From: JABMQB01 sp963678235
GTDB lineage: Bacteria; Bacteroidota; Bacteroidia; Bacteroidales; Prolixibacteraceae
DNA: 64,000 bases
NCBI GenBank assembly: GCA_963678235.1
Contig: OY782766.1
Location: 3,410,001 to 3,474,000 of the forward strand
Reading direction: 5' to 3'
Under the pieces are notes generated by a model. It saw nothing but the letters and a program-made list of their open reading frames with translations. It had not been told where the DNA came from and did no database searches. This document shows positions 27,092 to 35,318 of the stretch, in pieces (the stretch's first letter is position 1; each line of letters begins with the position of its first letter). A program made the translations under genes and the position numbers.

Positions 27092-28828
27092 ATGAGCATT
27101 TGCTTAATTTCAATTAAATCAAGCATAAATATGGATTATATAAAATTAGCTTTTAAGAATTCCAAATATCTGACACTATTCATACTATTATTCCCATATC
27201 TTATCTGGTATCTAATGGGTGAAAATAGCTATGTTCAAATTCATGATTCTCTTGATCATGCGCTTGTATATTTGAAAGTATTATTAAATTCAGGGAACTT
27301 ATTTAACTACTCAAAAGAAGCAAATATTGAGAATATAATGAATGGAATTCCTAGAGGTGTTTTTCGTTCGGGTTTTAATTTCACATTTTTATTATTTCGA
27401 GTTTTTTCACCTATTTATGCATATATAACTAATCATTTGATTGTTCATTTAATTGGTTTTGTAGGTATGCATTTGTTGTTAAGTAATTATTTTATAAAAA
27501 ATAATAGGGTAATTGTATCGGTAATTTCCCTTATGTATGGATATTTATCCTATTACCATATTCAATTTGGATTAGGAATTGCAGGACAGCCGTTTTTACT
27601 TTTTGCTTTTCTAAACATTCTCAATTATAAAAAAGCATGGTATAATTGGCTTCTCATTATTGGGTTCCCTTTTTATTCCTTTTTTGTTTATTCCTTCCCA
27701 TTTTATATTCCCTTTCTTGCGCTAATAATACTTATTCGTTATTACCAAAGGAACAAAGTGAATCCTAAAATATATTTAGCTTTATTAATAATGTTCACTT
27801 TGTATATTATAATTGAGCTCCCGCTTATAAGAACATCCTTTCTGACCCCAGACTACATTTCCCATAGAATTGACTTTAACAAGCTAATAATCAATGGACA
27901 TCCAACTATGAAAAGTATTGGACTAGAATTTATTAATAATATACTCTGGACAAAATATCATGCAGGGAAAATGGCAACTTTCCCAATTCTAATATCTCTT
28001 CTGTATCTAAAATGTCAAAAAAGAAAATATATTCAACCAATTCTAATTGTAATATCCTTACTTCTTTTTATCGTTTTATGGGATTCATTATATCCGTTGG
28101 TATTAGAATACCTTTCAATCCATATCAAAATACTCAAAACCTTTGATTTTGAACGAATATTTTTCCTTTCTCCGTTCTTATGGTTATTATTATTTGCTTT
28201 AGTATTAAACCAATTTAATTGGACATCATCAAAAAATAAAATAATTGGAATTTCCCTTATCTTCATTCAAATACTTAATATTGCATATTACAATCCGGAA
28301 ATAACCAATAATATTAGGAACATACTTGCAATACCTAAAAAAGACAAACCCTCTTTTAGACAATTTTATGCCGAAGATTTGTTCTTCGAAATTCAAAATA
28401 AAATTGGGAAGCCATTAGATAGTTACAGAATTATCTCAATTGGTCTCTTTCCAAATATTGCCCAATTTAACGGTTTTTATACTTTAGATAGCTATCAAAA
28501 CAATTATCCACTTGCTTTCAAAAAAGAATTTAAAAAGGTTATCCAGAATGAAATATCCAAGGATAAAAGTATTGATGAATACTTCAATTACTGGGGGAGT
28601 AGATGTTATGCCTATTCGTCTGAGTTAAATAGAAACTATTTATATAGTAAAAACTCAACAATAGCTATAAATAATTTAGATTTTGATATGAACAAACTTA
28701 AATTTCTTGGCTGTGAGTATATAATATCTTCGGTTCCAATAGATTGTAAAGAGAAATTAAACATTAAACTCTTAGATTCTTTTACTAATAAAGAAGCATA
28801 TTGGAAACTATATCTTTACGAAATATAA
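27092..28828 (+). CDS. DUF6044-like multi-pass membrane protein
   Basis: 578 residues with about 10-12 hydrophobic helices and a C-terminal soluble part of about 150 residues. The first loop, GENSYVQIHDSLDHALVYLK, has the paired acidic residues seen in GT-C transferases and in YkoS/DUF6044-type proteins. The ATG at 27092 is used; a second ATG at 27134 gives a tighter N terminus. In this locus a GT-C that adds sugars outside the membrane from polyprenyl-phosphate donors is plausible, and the DPM1-like GT2 upstream would supply such donors. The domain name is from memory of the motif. Confidence 0.65.
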   Translation: MSICLISIKSSINMDYIKLAFKNSKYLTLFILLFPYLIWYLMGENSYVQIHDSLDHALVYLKVLLNSGNLFNYSKEANIENIMNGIPRGVFRSGFNFTFLLFRVFSPIYAYITNHLIVHLIGFVGMHLLLSNYFIKNNRVIVSVISLMYGYLSYYHIQFGLGIAGQPFLLFAFLNILNYKKAWYNWLLIIGFPFYSFFVYSFPFYIPFLALIILIRYYQRNKVNPKIYLALLIMFTLYIIIELPLIRTSFLTPDYISHRIDFNKLIINGHPTMKSIGLEFINNILWTKYHAGKMATFPILISLLYLKCQKRKYIQPILIVISLLLFIVLWDSLYPLVLEYLSIHIKILKTFDFERIFFLSPFLWLLLFALVLNQFNWTSSKNKIIGISLIFIQILNIAYYNPEITNNIRNILAIPKKDKPSFRQFYAEDLFFEIQNKIGKPLDSYRIISIGLFPNIAQFNGFYTLDSYQNNYPLAFKKEFKKVIQNEISKDKSIDEYFNYWGSRCYAYSSELNRNYLYSKNSTIAINNLDFDMNKLKFLGCEYIISSVPIDCKEKLNIKLLDSFTNKEAYWKLYLYEI

Positions 28829-28898
28829 ATTTCAGAGAAATACTAATGCTGCACACAAACTTATTTTAATATATTTGAATATTCGAGAAATTTGTAAA

Positions 28899-29750
28899 AT
28901 GGATGTATTGAAAGAAAGACATATTGATCAGGTTGTAATTTTGGGAAGTGGGATGTCTATTCTGGAGCTTTCTGAAGAAAGCATAAATCATATCAATAAA
29001 TGTAAAGTTGTTATTGCGGTCAACAAGTACATGGCATTTTATAAGAAATCAAAAATTATACCTACCCATATTTATTTTCATGATAGTTTTTCGGTAGGTA
29101 GTTCTAATATTTTTCATTATATATTACAGATTTGCGAGCGGGATAATCTAAAAAATCTCACTTTTATTACGAATAAATATTATAACCTCGTTGCGGACAG
29201 AAATATATATCTAAATATTATTGCACTGCTTATTGATATAGTATATTATCGGTCGAAGCCATTCTTAAAGTACCTCTTTGGCATAAAAAATAGTGAGCGT
29301 CAGAATTTAATTCTAAAAAGAAGACTAAGTCCTATGAAGTATCCAAAGGAAAGTAAAATAATCGGAGTTCGAATTCATAACTCTAAATGGGCCTCAACAT
29401 TATCCGACAAGCTATTTCATTTCCGGGGAAGTTTAACTTCAGTCCTAAACTATATTTCAATATGTTTCCCTGGAAAAGAGATTTATCTTGTAGGAAATGA
29501 TTTTGATGGTGGTAAATATTTTTTTGAGGAAGAATTAGAAAAACTTGATTTTGAATGGAAAGATTTCACATATGAAGATACCAAAAAACAAAATACGCAT
29601 TACAGTTTTCAGGATATTAGAGGTCAAAGAATGTCTGATAGATTTCCATATATAATTAAGGAATTAGCTAAATCCAATAATATACTTTATTGTTTAAACC
29701 CTAAAAGTCTTTTAGTATTAAAAGCCGGAGTAAGGTATAAAACTTTTTGA
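28899..29750 (+). CDS. GT42-like sialyltransferase candidate (CstI/CstII-type fold)
   Basis: 283 residues from the ATG at 28899; a TTG 8 codons upstream is less likely. QVVILGSGMSILELS (11-25) corresponds to the CMP-binding start of GT42 enzymes. FRGSLTSVLNYISICF and GKEIYLVGNDFDG (192-204) match the Campylobacter CstII region ITSGVYMCAVAIA...EIYLSGIDF. QNTHYSFQD (231-239) aligns with NSHYIGHS, in which CstII has its catalytic His, here H234; LYCLNPKSLL (263-272) aligns with LYCLCPNSLL. So this is a plausible nonulosonate transferase using CMP-sugars from this locus. Alternative: the related DUF115/MptE family. Seven bases before the next GT2. Confidence 0.65.
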   Translation: MDVLKERHIDQVVILGSGMSILELSEESINHINKCKVVIAVNKYMAFYKKSKIIPTHIYFHDSFSVGSSNIFHYILQICERDNLKNLTFITNKYYNLVADRNIYLNIIALLIDIVYYRSKPFLKYLFGIKNSERQNLILKRRLSPMKYPKESKIIGVRIHNSKWASTLSDKLFHFRGSLTSVLNYISICFPGKEIYLVGNDFDGGKYFFEEELEKLDFEWKDFTYEDTKKQNTHYSFQDIRGQRMSDRFPYIIKELAKSNNILYCLNPKSLLVLKAGVRYKTF

Positions 29751-29756
29751 TAGATC

Positions 29757-30680
29757 ATGAAAGAAAAAGTTTATTCTGTCGTTGTGACATACAACGGGGT
29801 CAATTGGCTCAATAAATGTATTGGAAGCTTAATTGATTCCTCCATTAAAAACCATTATATATTAGTGATAGATAATTGCTCCAAGGATAATACCGTACTT
29901 TATATAAAATCGAATTTCCCAAATGTCCAAATTATTGAAAACAATGAAAACCTTGGATTTGGCAAAGCAAATAATATAGGTATAAAAAAAGCGCTGGAAT
30001 TAGGTGCAGATTATTGCTTCCTTCTTAATCAGGATGCCTGGGTTGAGAAAAACACAATTGAAAATTTGATTGTTGCCCATAAAACAAATACCAACTTTGG
30101 CATTCTAAGTCCTATTCATCTATTCAATCCAGGAATAGTGGATCATTATTTTCTGAACTATGTGATTGGTGGAGATAGAAAACTGATGAATGATCTTTTG
30201 GTTGGGGATTTAAAATCCCAAATTTACGAATCAAAGTTTGTTAATGCAGCCATATGGTTACTAACGAAAGAATGCATTGAAACTGTCGGATTATTTGCAC
30301 CTATATTTTTTCATTATGGTGAGGATTCAAATTATGTAAGCAGAGTTAAATATCACAATCTTAAAGTTGGGGTAGTTCCCAAAGCAATTGGTTATCATAA
30401 TAGATCGCAACAAGTAGTTCACTCTACCCTATTACCTTACCAAAAATTTAGATATATGATTTCCAGCAAACTACTCTATCGATTGCTAGACATTAATAAA
30501 TCAATTTTTTTTCAATTCTTGCCTTATTCCTTATTGGTACTTAAAGCACTTTTAAATTCTATCAAAAAGACAGATTTAAAGAAATTTTTCTACATAATAT
30601 TTAGTTTTTTGAAATTTTATAAAATTTTCATTTATAAAAAAAATAGATCTATTATGAAAAAAAGGGGAGCATACCTTTAG
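29757..30680 (+). CDS. Glycosyltransferase family 2, rhamnosyltransferase-like
   Basis: 307 residues. SVVVTYNGVNWLNKCIGSL, VIDNCSKDNT, NENLGFGKANNIGIK and FLLNQDAW form the typical WbbL/RfbF-like GT2 signature, with NQDAW in the place of the DXD. FFHYGEDSNYVSRVKYHN is the catalytic-base region. A hydrophobic stretch near residues 245-290 suggests membrane association. It starts only six bases after the GT42-like gene and is presumably co-translated. Confidence 0.88.
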   Translation: MKEKVYSVVVTYNGVNWLNKCIGSLIDSSIKNHYILVIDNCSKDNTVLYIKSNFPNVQIIENNENLGFGKANNIGIKKALELGADYCFLLNQDAWVEKNTIENLIVAHKTNTNFGILSPIHLFNPGIVDHYFLNYVIGGDRKLMNDLLVGDLKSQIYESKFVNAAIWLLTKECIETVGLFAPIFFHYGEDSNYVSRVKYHNLKVGVVPKAIGYHNRSQQVVHSTLLPYQKFRYMISSKLLYRLLDINKSIFFQFLPYSLLVLKALLNSIKKTDLKKFFYIIFSFLKFYKIFIYKKNRSIMKKRGAYL

Positions 30681-30945
30681 ATCTATTTAAAAAAAATCCA
30701 TACTTCTTCTACAATGAATCAACTCTAAGCCTTTTCTTTTAATAAATTCAACTATCTATTCTTGAAAATTAGAAGGGCACCTCTTGTCTAATAAAACAGT
30801 AGTTTATTAAATTCCCAAACATGTCAGGGGGAAATTCATTAGTAAGGATTGCCATTTTCTTATATGGAGCAGAATATATATAAGATCAGATCTGTCCTAA
30901 AATAAATTTTAAATTATATATGACTAACTTTCGATGCGAATTTCA

Positions 30946-31172
30946 CTATAACCTCCCCAGTTTTCTTAATGCCCGAAACTTCACAAAATACATACGAAAT
31001 GCATTAGAAAGAGTGTTCTGTTTGTCAAATTTAAGCATGTATTTTTTAAATAGCTCTTCGTTGGTTAATTGATACAACATTTTTAATTGTGTTACATGCA
31101 ATCTTGGCAAGAAATGGACAGGGTCTATTTTAGGAAGGCTGTACAAAGGTTAAAGCGATACAGGTAATATCG
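30946..31172 (-). pseudogene. 3' remnant of a glucuronyl C5-epimerase-like gene
   Basis: The last 66 codons (RLHVTQLKMLYQLTNEE through FRMYFVKFRALRK-GRL and stop) match the C terminus of the full gene at 32491-33480 with only a few substitutions, at about 80 per cent DNA identity. Just upstream, another frame gives YRFNLCTAFLK, matching RYNLCKASWYPK of the full protein, followed by a stop; so an indel has broken the frame. Homology fades near 31172. The stretch 30681-30945 before it has no recognisable gene. Confidence 0.8.
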
Positions 31173-31247
31173 ATTTAATGCTTTATTTTTTGGACATTTT
31201 GCATACCTCGCTATGTGTTTTGTCCATTTATTTATTACATTTGTTGA

Positions 31248-32426
31248 ATGATACTTAGAACACTAACAGAAAAATTAAACTATTTTGCAAAGTTATATCC
31301 TGTTGTAAGCGTAACAGGACCAAGGCAGTCAGGAAAAACAACCATAGTAAAACAAACATTTCCTAACTATAGATATTTCAGCCTGGAAGATATTGATATA
31401 AGAAACTTTGCAATAAATGACCCTAAGGGTTTTTTAGGCAATGCTGAAGATGGAATGATTATAGACGAGATACAACGGGTTCCAGAGCTGTTTTCATATA
31501 TTCAAAACATTGTGGATAGTTCTAATAAAACTGGGATGTTTATTATAACAGGCTCTCAAAATTTTCTGCTAATGGAAAATATAACTCAAACATTAGCAGG
31601 CAGGATAGCAATTTTAAAACTTTTACCATTTAGTAACCACGAACTTATTCAAGCTAAACTTATTTCAACTAATTTTAAAACCCAACTATTTAAAGGAGCT
31701 TATCCACGGATTTATGATAAAAATATACCATCAGAAGATTTCTATCCTTTTTACATTCAAACATACATAGAAAGAGATGTGAAGCAAATACGTAATATTT
31801 CTAATCAAAATACATTTATTCGTTTTTTAAAGATGTGTGCCGGCAGGGTTGGACAATTACTTCATATCACGGATTTGGCAAACGCTTGTGGAGTTACGCA
31901 AATCACAGCTAAATCATGGCTTTCGGTGCTTGAGGCAAGTTATATCGTGTATTTTTTGCAACCGCACCATAAGAACTATAACAAACGATTAGTAAAAATG
32001 CCTAAAATGTATTTCTACGATACAGGTCTTGTTAGTTCATTGCTTGGAATAAAAGACAAAAATCAAGTCCAGTCCCATTATTTATATGGTGCGTTGTTCG
32101 AAAATTTCGTTATTAATGAATTTCAGAAATTTTATTACAATAGGGTTATAGAGCCTGAATTATATTTTTGGAGAGATAAAAACGGAAAAGAAATAGATTT
32201 AATTATTGAAACACCTGATAAATTGATGCCAATTGAGATAAAAGCAGGCGAGACATTTGCAGATGATTATTTAAAGAACTTAAAGTATTGGAACAAATTG
32301 ACTAATAACATAGAGGATAATAATTATATTATTTACGGAGGCTTAGACAATTTAAAAATATCTCAAGGGAAAGTGTATTCGTGGTTAAATATTAAGGAAA
32401 TCACAAATTTAATAAATGTGTCTTAA
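31248..32426 (+). CDS. AAA_14 / DUF4143 ATPase
   Basis: 392 residues. Walker A is GPRQSGKTT (24-32), Walker B is MIIDEIQRVPEL (70-81), and SxNFLLME with sensor residues follow; the C-terminal half is DUF4143, with YFWRDKNGKEIDLIIE, which resembles a PD-(D/E)xK-like nuclease core (E...D-x-x-E-x-K: MPIEIKAG). These ATPases occur as scattered singletons in Bacteroidota and archaea with no agreed function. It lies in opposite orientation between the remnant and the full epimerase-like gene, so it appears to be a later arrival in the locus. Confidence 0.88.
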   Translation: MILRTLTEKLNYFAKLYPVVSVTGPRQSGKTTIVKQTFPNYRYFSLEDIDIRNFAINDPKGFLGNAEDGMIIDEIQRVPELFSYIQNIVDSSNKTGMFIITGSQNFLLMENITQTLAGRIAILKLLPFSNHELIQAKLISTNFKTQLFKGAYPRIYDKNIPSEDFYPFYIQTYIERDVKQIRNISNQNTFIRFLKMCAGRVGQLLHITDLANACGVTQITAKSWLSVLEASYIVYFLQPHHKNYNKRLVKMPKMYFYDTGLVSSLLGIKDKNQVQSHYLYGALFENFVINEFQKFYYNRVIEPELYFWRDKNGKEIDLIIETPDKLMPIEIKAGETFADDYLKNLKYWNKLTNNIEDNNYIIYGGLDNLKISQGKVYSWLNIKEITNLINVS

Positions 32427-32490
32427 TCAAATTTATTAGAAATTTCAAAAAAAAATCTGAGAGTGATATAAAAAAGTGTTTGTTGCCCAG

Positions 32491-33480
32491 CTACAACCTC
32501 CCCATCTTCCTCAAAGCCCTAAACTTCACAAAATACATCCGAAATGCATTAAACAGGGAGTTTTGTTTGTCAAATTTAAGCATGTATTTTTTAAATACTT
32601 CTTCATTTGTTAACTGATATAACATTTTTAATTGTGTTACATGCAATTTTTGGTAGGATATGGTTGCCGGGTCAATCTTTGGGTACCAGCTTGCCTTACA
32701 CAAATTATACCTGGACCAATACCCCATATCGTATTCCGGGAGGATGTTTTTTAAGGTTTCAATTCCTTCTTTATATAATTTCTGTGCCAACCGGTTTTCC
32801 GGGAAAACGCGCACAAAGTCGTATATACCGCACATGGCAAATATTTTTCCGTTTAATACCAGGGTTGGTACTTCGGAGGTATATTCTTCGTAAAACGGCC
32901 CCCACTGTGTAAATGATGTTACACCGCCCTCTTCAACAGGTTTTGTAAACGATATAAGGGCTTTTTCGGCCATCTCGGCATATTCTTTTTTCCCGCTTAC
33001 CTGATAACCGCGCAAAAGGATGGAAATGCCCCTGCTTTGCGAAAATGCCGATTGCCAATTCTCAGGGGTTTGATATGCCGGCAATTTTACATCGGTTAAC
33101 CAACGTGCGCCTAATTCGTCGGATAAGTGGGCATTAGCATAAAACCACTCGGCAAACTTCAGGAAACGTTTTTTGTCCTCTTCGGTTTTTGTTTGCAGGT
33201 AGGTGTTAAATACCGATAGACCCATTTGACCTATTGAAATCGGGAAATACACATGGTCTTTGTCTTTAACATCAATGTATGTTTTGTTAATCGGGATTCC
33301 GTTTTCATCGAATTTATTGATCAATGCCTGATCTTTTCCGGCTGAGACGCGGTTTTCGTTGAATACAAAATAATAATCGCCCAATATTTGTGAATGCAAA
33401 TCGGATGCTATGGGGTATCGCTCTTTAGGCGATTTAAAATCAGCCACAAGCTTTTTAAACATAAAGAGAGCTTTTTTCAT
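32491..33480 (-). CDS. D-glucuronyl C5-epimerase-family protein
   Basis: 329 residues of an alpha/alpha-toroid protein related to the C-terminal domain of heparin/heparan sulfate glucuronyl C5-epimerase. Visible family features: FPISIGQMGLSVFNTYL, ARWLTDVKLPAYQTPENWQS, AFSQSRGISILLRGY, LNGKIFAMCGIYD, and YDMGYWSRYNL (250-260) then KLHVTQLKML (279-288), the tyrosine-containing region of the active site. No signal peptide, unlike animal enzymes, so it would act on intracellular intermediates or nearby. It would convert D-glucuronate to L-iduronate units if activity is conserved. Together with six sulfotransferases this points to a glycosaminoglycan-like product. Confidence 0.8.
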   Translation of the reverse strand: MKKALFMFKKLVADFKSPKERYPIASDLHSQILGDYYFVFNENRVSAGKDQALINKFDENGIPINKTYIDVKDKDHVYFPISIGQMGLSVFNTYLQTKTEEDKKRFLKFAEWFYANAHLSDELGARWLTDVKLPAYQTPENWQSAFSQSRGISILLRGYQVSGKKEYAEMAEKALISFTKPVEEGGVTSFTQWGPFYEEYTSEVPTLVLNGKIFAMCGIYDFVRVFPENRLAQKLYKEGIETLKNILPEYDMGYWSRYNLCKASWYPKIDPATISYQKLHVTQLKMLYQLTNEEVFKKYMLKFDKQNSLFNAFRMYFVKFRALRKMGRL

Positions 33481-33494
33481 TGTTGTTGTTTTTT

Positions 33495-33649
33495 ACCGCT
33501 GAGTTGCAAAGTCGCTGAGTTTTCTTTTTAATTTTTTTCTCTGCACCTCTCTGCCTCTGCGGTTAATTTAATTTGTTCCACCGCTGAGTTGCAAAGTCGC
33601 TGAGTTTTCTTTTTAATTTTTTTCTCTGCACCTCTCTGCCTCTGCGGTT
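33495..33649. repeat. Two tandem 70-bp hairpin repeats (ACCGC...GCGGTT), period 85 bp
   Basis: Copies at 33495-33564 and 33580-33649 are identical over about 70 bases. Each begins ACCGCTGAGTTGCAAAG and ends CTCTGCCTCTGCGGTT, so the ends pair imperfectly. A related but diverged set is at 35081-35318. No ORF of its own. Confidence 0.85.
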
Positions 33650-33695
33650 ATGTTTTTAATGCTTCTCGCCGCAGTAGATCTAAACTGCATAGCTT

Positions 33696-35012
33696 TCAAC
33701 TTATTGTCTGTTCTGTATATATGTTTTCAAAAACTTCAACTAATTTCTTACAAAGTTGCTTTCTGGAGAATCCACCAATTAATTCCGGATTGATCTCCCT
33801 GATTTCTCCTTTTTGCCAATTTGCAAACGACCTAAGAATTTCACTTCTTATTTCATCTGCATCTGAAGGATCAACCATTTGCCCAACATTGGTTTTTGTT
33901 AATAAATCAGCCGATTCACCCGATGTATTTCCAATTCCCAACACCGGATTAAGTGTTGAAATATATTCAAATAATTTGCCTGGAATATGTCCTTCGTATC
34001 CTTCCACTTTTTCAAGGAACAATAATAAAAGGTCTGCACTATTCATCAATTCAACAGCAGTGTTATGCGAAACATACCCTTTGAATTCAATATGTTTTAA
34101 TCCGGCAAGTTCATTCTCAATTTTGTCCTGTATATCGGGTTCGATGCTCCCTGCAAACTGGAATTTTACTTTGTCATTATCGATTAAACCTTCTTTTACC
34201 AAATTTCCTAAAATACTAAAAAAAGACTCATAATACCGGTTCCAGGTTAAACCTCCGATATACACAATAGTGAATTTATCGTTTACGGTACGCTCTTTTG
34301 AAGCTACTTCCACATCAAATCCGTTGGTAATTACCTGAAATTTATCTCTGTGTGTTTCGGTTAAAAGCTCCACAAAGTTTTGACTAACACAAATTGCTTT
34401 GCTGCAATTTTTAATAACTTCTTTTTCCAGTTTTTTATTGTAACTTCTTGAAAGTGGGTTTATCTTTCTCCCTTGTAGGTAATGGATTTTGGTCCAGGGG
34501 TCACGGAAATCAGCAATCCATTTTATGCCACTCCAATGTGCTAGTCTTTTTGCAATTAAATGAACCGTTGGTGGGGGTGATGAGGACAGGATCAAATCGG
34601 GTTTTTCATTCCGTATGATTTTTTTCCCTTTTCTTATGGCATAGTATTTCCATCCGATTTTCGCATCCGGGATAAACAGGTTTAAACGAATCCAATTTGA
34701 GAGATTAGACTTCCAACCACCCCCTTTTTTTGCCAAAGTAGCCACGGGAATACGTTGATTCTTTTTTATGCCGATAAACTTCCTGTAGATCGTGTTAGGT
34801 TCAATTGATTTTGTTTTATAACTCTTGCATTCTTTAGGAATATCGTTTAAAAGCGACTCATCTATAGCGGGATATTCTCCGTCCTTCACCGTAAGAATAA
34901 TCGGGTCCCATCCCATTTGTGGCAAATACTTCGCAAACTTTAGCATACGCTGTACTCCCGGTCCTCCACTGGGCGGCCAATAATAAGTAATGATGAGTAC
35001 TTTTTTATTCAT
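33696..35012 (-). CDS. Glycosyltransferase family 4 (WcaI-like)
   Basis: 438 residues. The N-terminal YYWPPSGGPGVQRMLKFAKY is the signature of WcaI-type GT4s. DLILSSSPPPTVHLIAKRL and WIADFRDPW follow, then the C-terminal domain with VYIGGLTWNRYY, FKGYVSHNTAVELM and GHIPGKLFEYISTLNPVLGI, with the donor-binding Glu. Placed between two blocks of the hairpin repeat, upstream of the C5-epimerase-like gene in transcription order. Donor unknown. Confidence 0.9.
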   Translation of the reverse strand: MNKKVLIITYYWPPSGGPGVQRMLKFAKYLPQMGWDPIILTVKDGEYPAIDESLLNDIPKECKSYKTKSIEPNTIYRKFIGIKKNQRIPVATLAKKGGGWKSNLSNWIRLNLFIPDAKIGWKYYAIRKGKKIIRNEKPDLILSSSPPPTVHLIAKRLAHWSGIKWIADFRDPWTKIHYLQGRKINPLSRSYNKKLEKEVIKNCSKAICVSQNFVELLTETHRDKFQVITNGFDVEVASKERTVNDKFTIVYIGGLTWNRYYESFFSILGNLVKEGLIDNDKVKFQFAGSIEPDIQDKIENELAGLKHIEFKGYVSHNTAVELMNSADLLLLFLEKVEGYEGHIPGKLFEYISTLNPVLGIGNTSGESADLLTKTNVGQMVDPSDADEIRSEILRSFANWQKGEIREINPELIGGFSRKQLCKKLVEVFENIYTEQTIS

Positions 35013-35080
35013 TTAATTCCTTTTTCTGAAAAGTCTTAAAACACAAATTTTTAGTTGTCTGTAAAATAATATTTCTTCTC

Positions 35081-35318
35081 ACCGCAGAGCCGCCAAGTAG
35101 CAGAGTTTTTTCTGTATTTTTCTTTGCGTCTCTCCGTCTTTGCGGTTAATTTTAATATTTTTTCACCGCAGAGCCGCCAAGTTGCAGAGTTTTTTCTGTA
35201 TTCTTCTTCGCGTCTCTCTGCCTCAGCGGTTAATTTTAATGTTTTTCTTTGCGTCTCTCCGTCTTTGCGGTTAATTTTAATATTTTTTCACCGCAGAGCC
35301 GCTATGTCGCAGAGATTA
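35081..35318. repeat. Cluster of ACCGC/GCGGT hairpin repeats, two full and two half copies
   Basis: Full copies at 35081-35147 and 35165-35231 begin ACCGCAGAGCCGCCAAG and end GCGGTT. A right half lies at 35241-35272 and a left half at 35290-35318, consistent with a third copy interrupted or recombined. The last half touches the stop codon of the GT2 gene at 35316. They are relatives of the pair at 33495-33649. Confidence 0.85.

Noticed and set aside
31248..32426. ATPase considered as an insertion sequence transposase
   Set aside because: It has AAA_14/DUF4143 motifs and no transposase catalytic triad or terminal inverted repeats; the flanking similarity is gene-end homology at about 80 per cent, not a target duplication.
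33495..35318. Repeats considered as a CRISPR array
   Set aside because: Units are 67-70 bp imperfect hairpins with near-identical interiors and no unique spacers of regular size; no cas genes are present.
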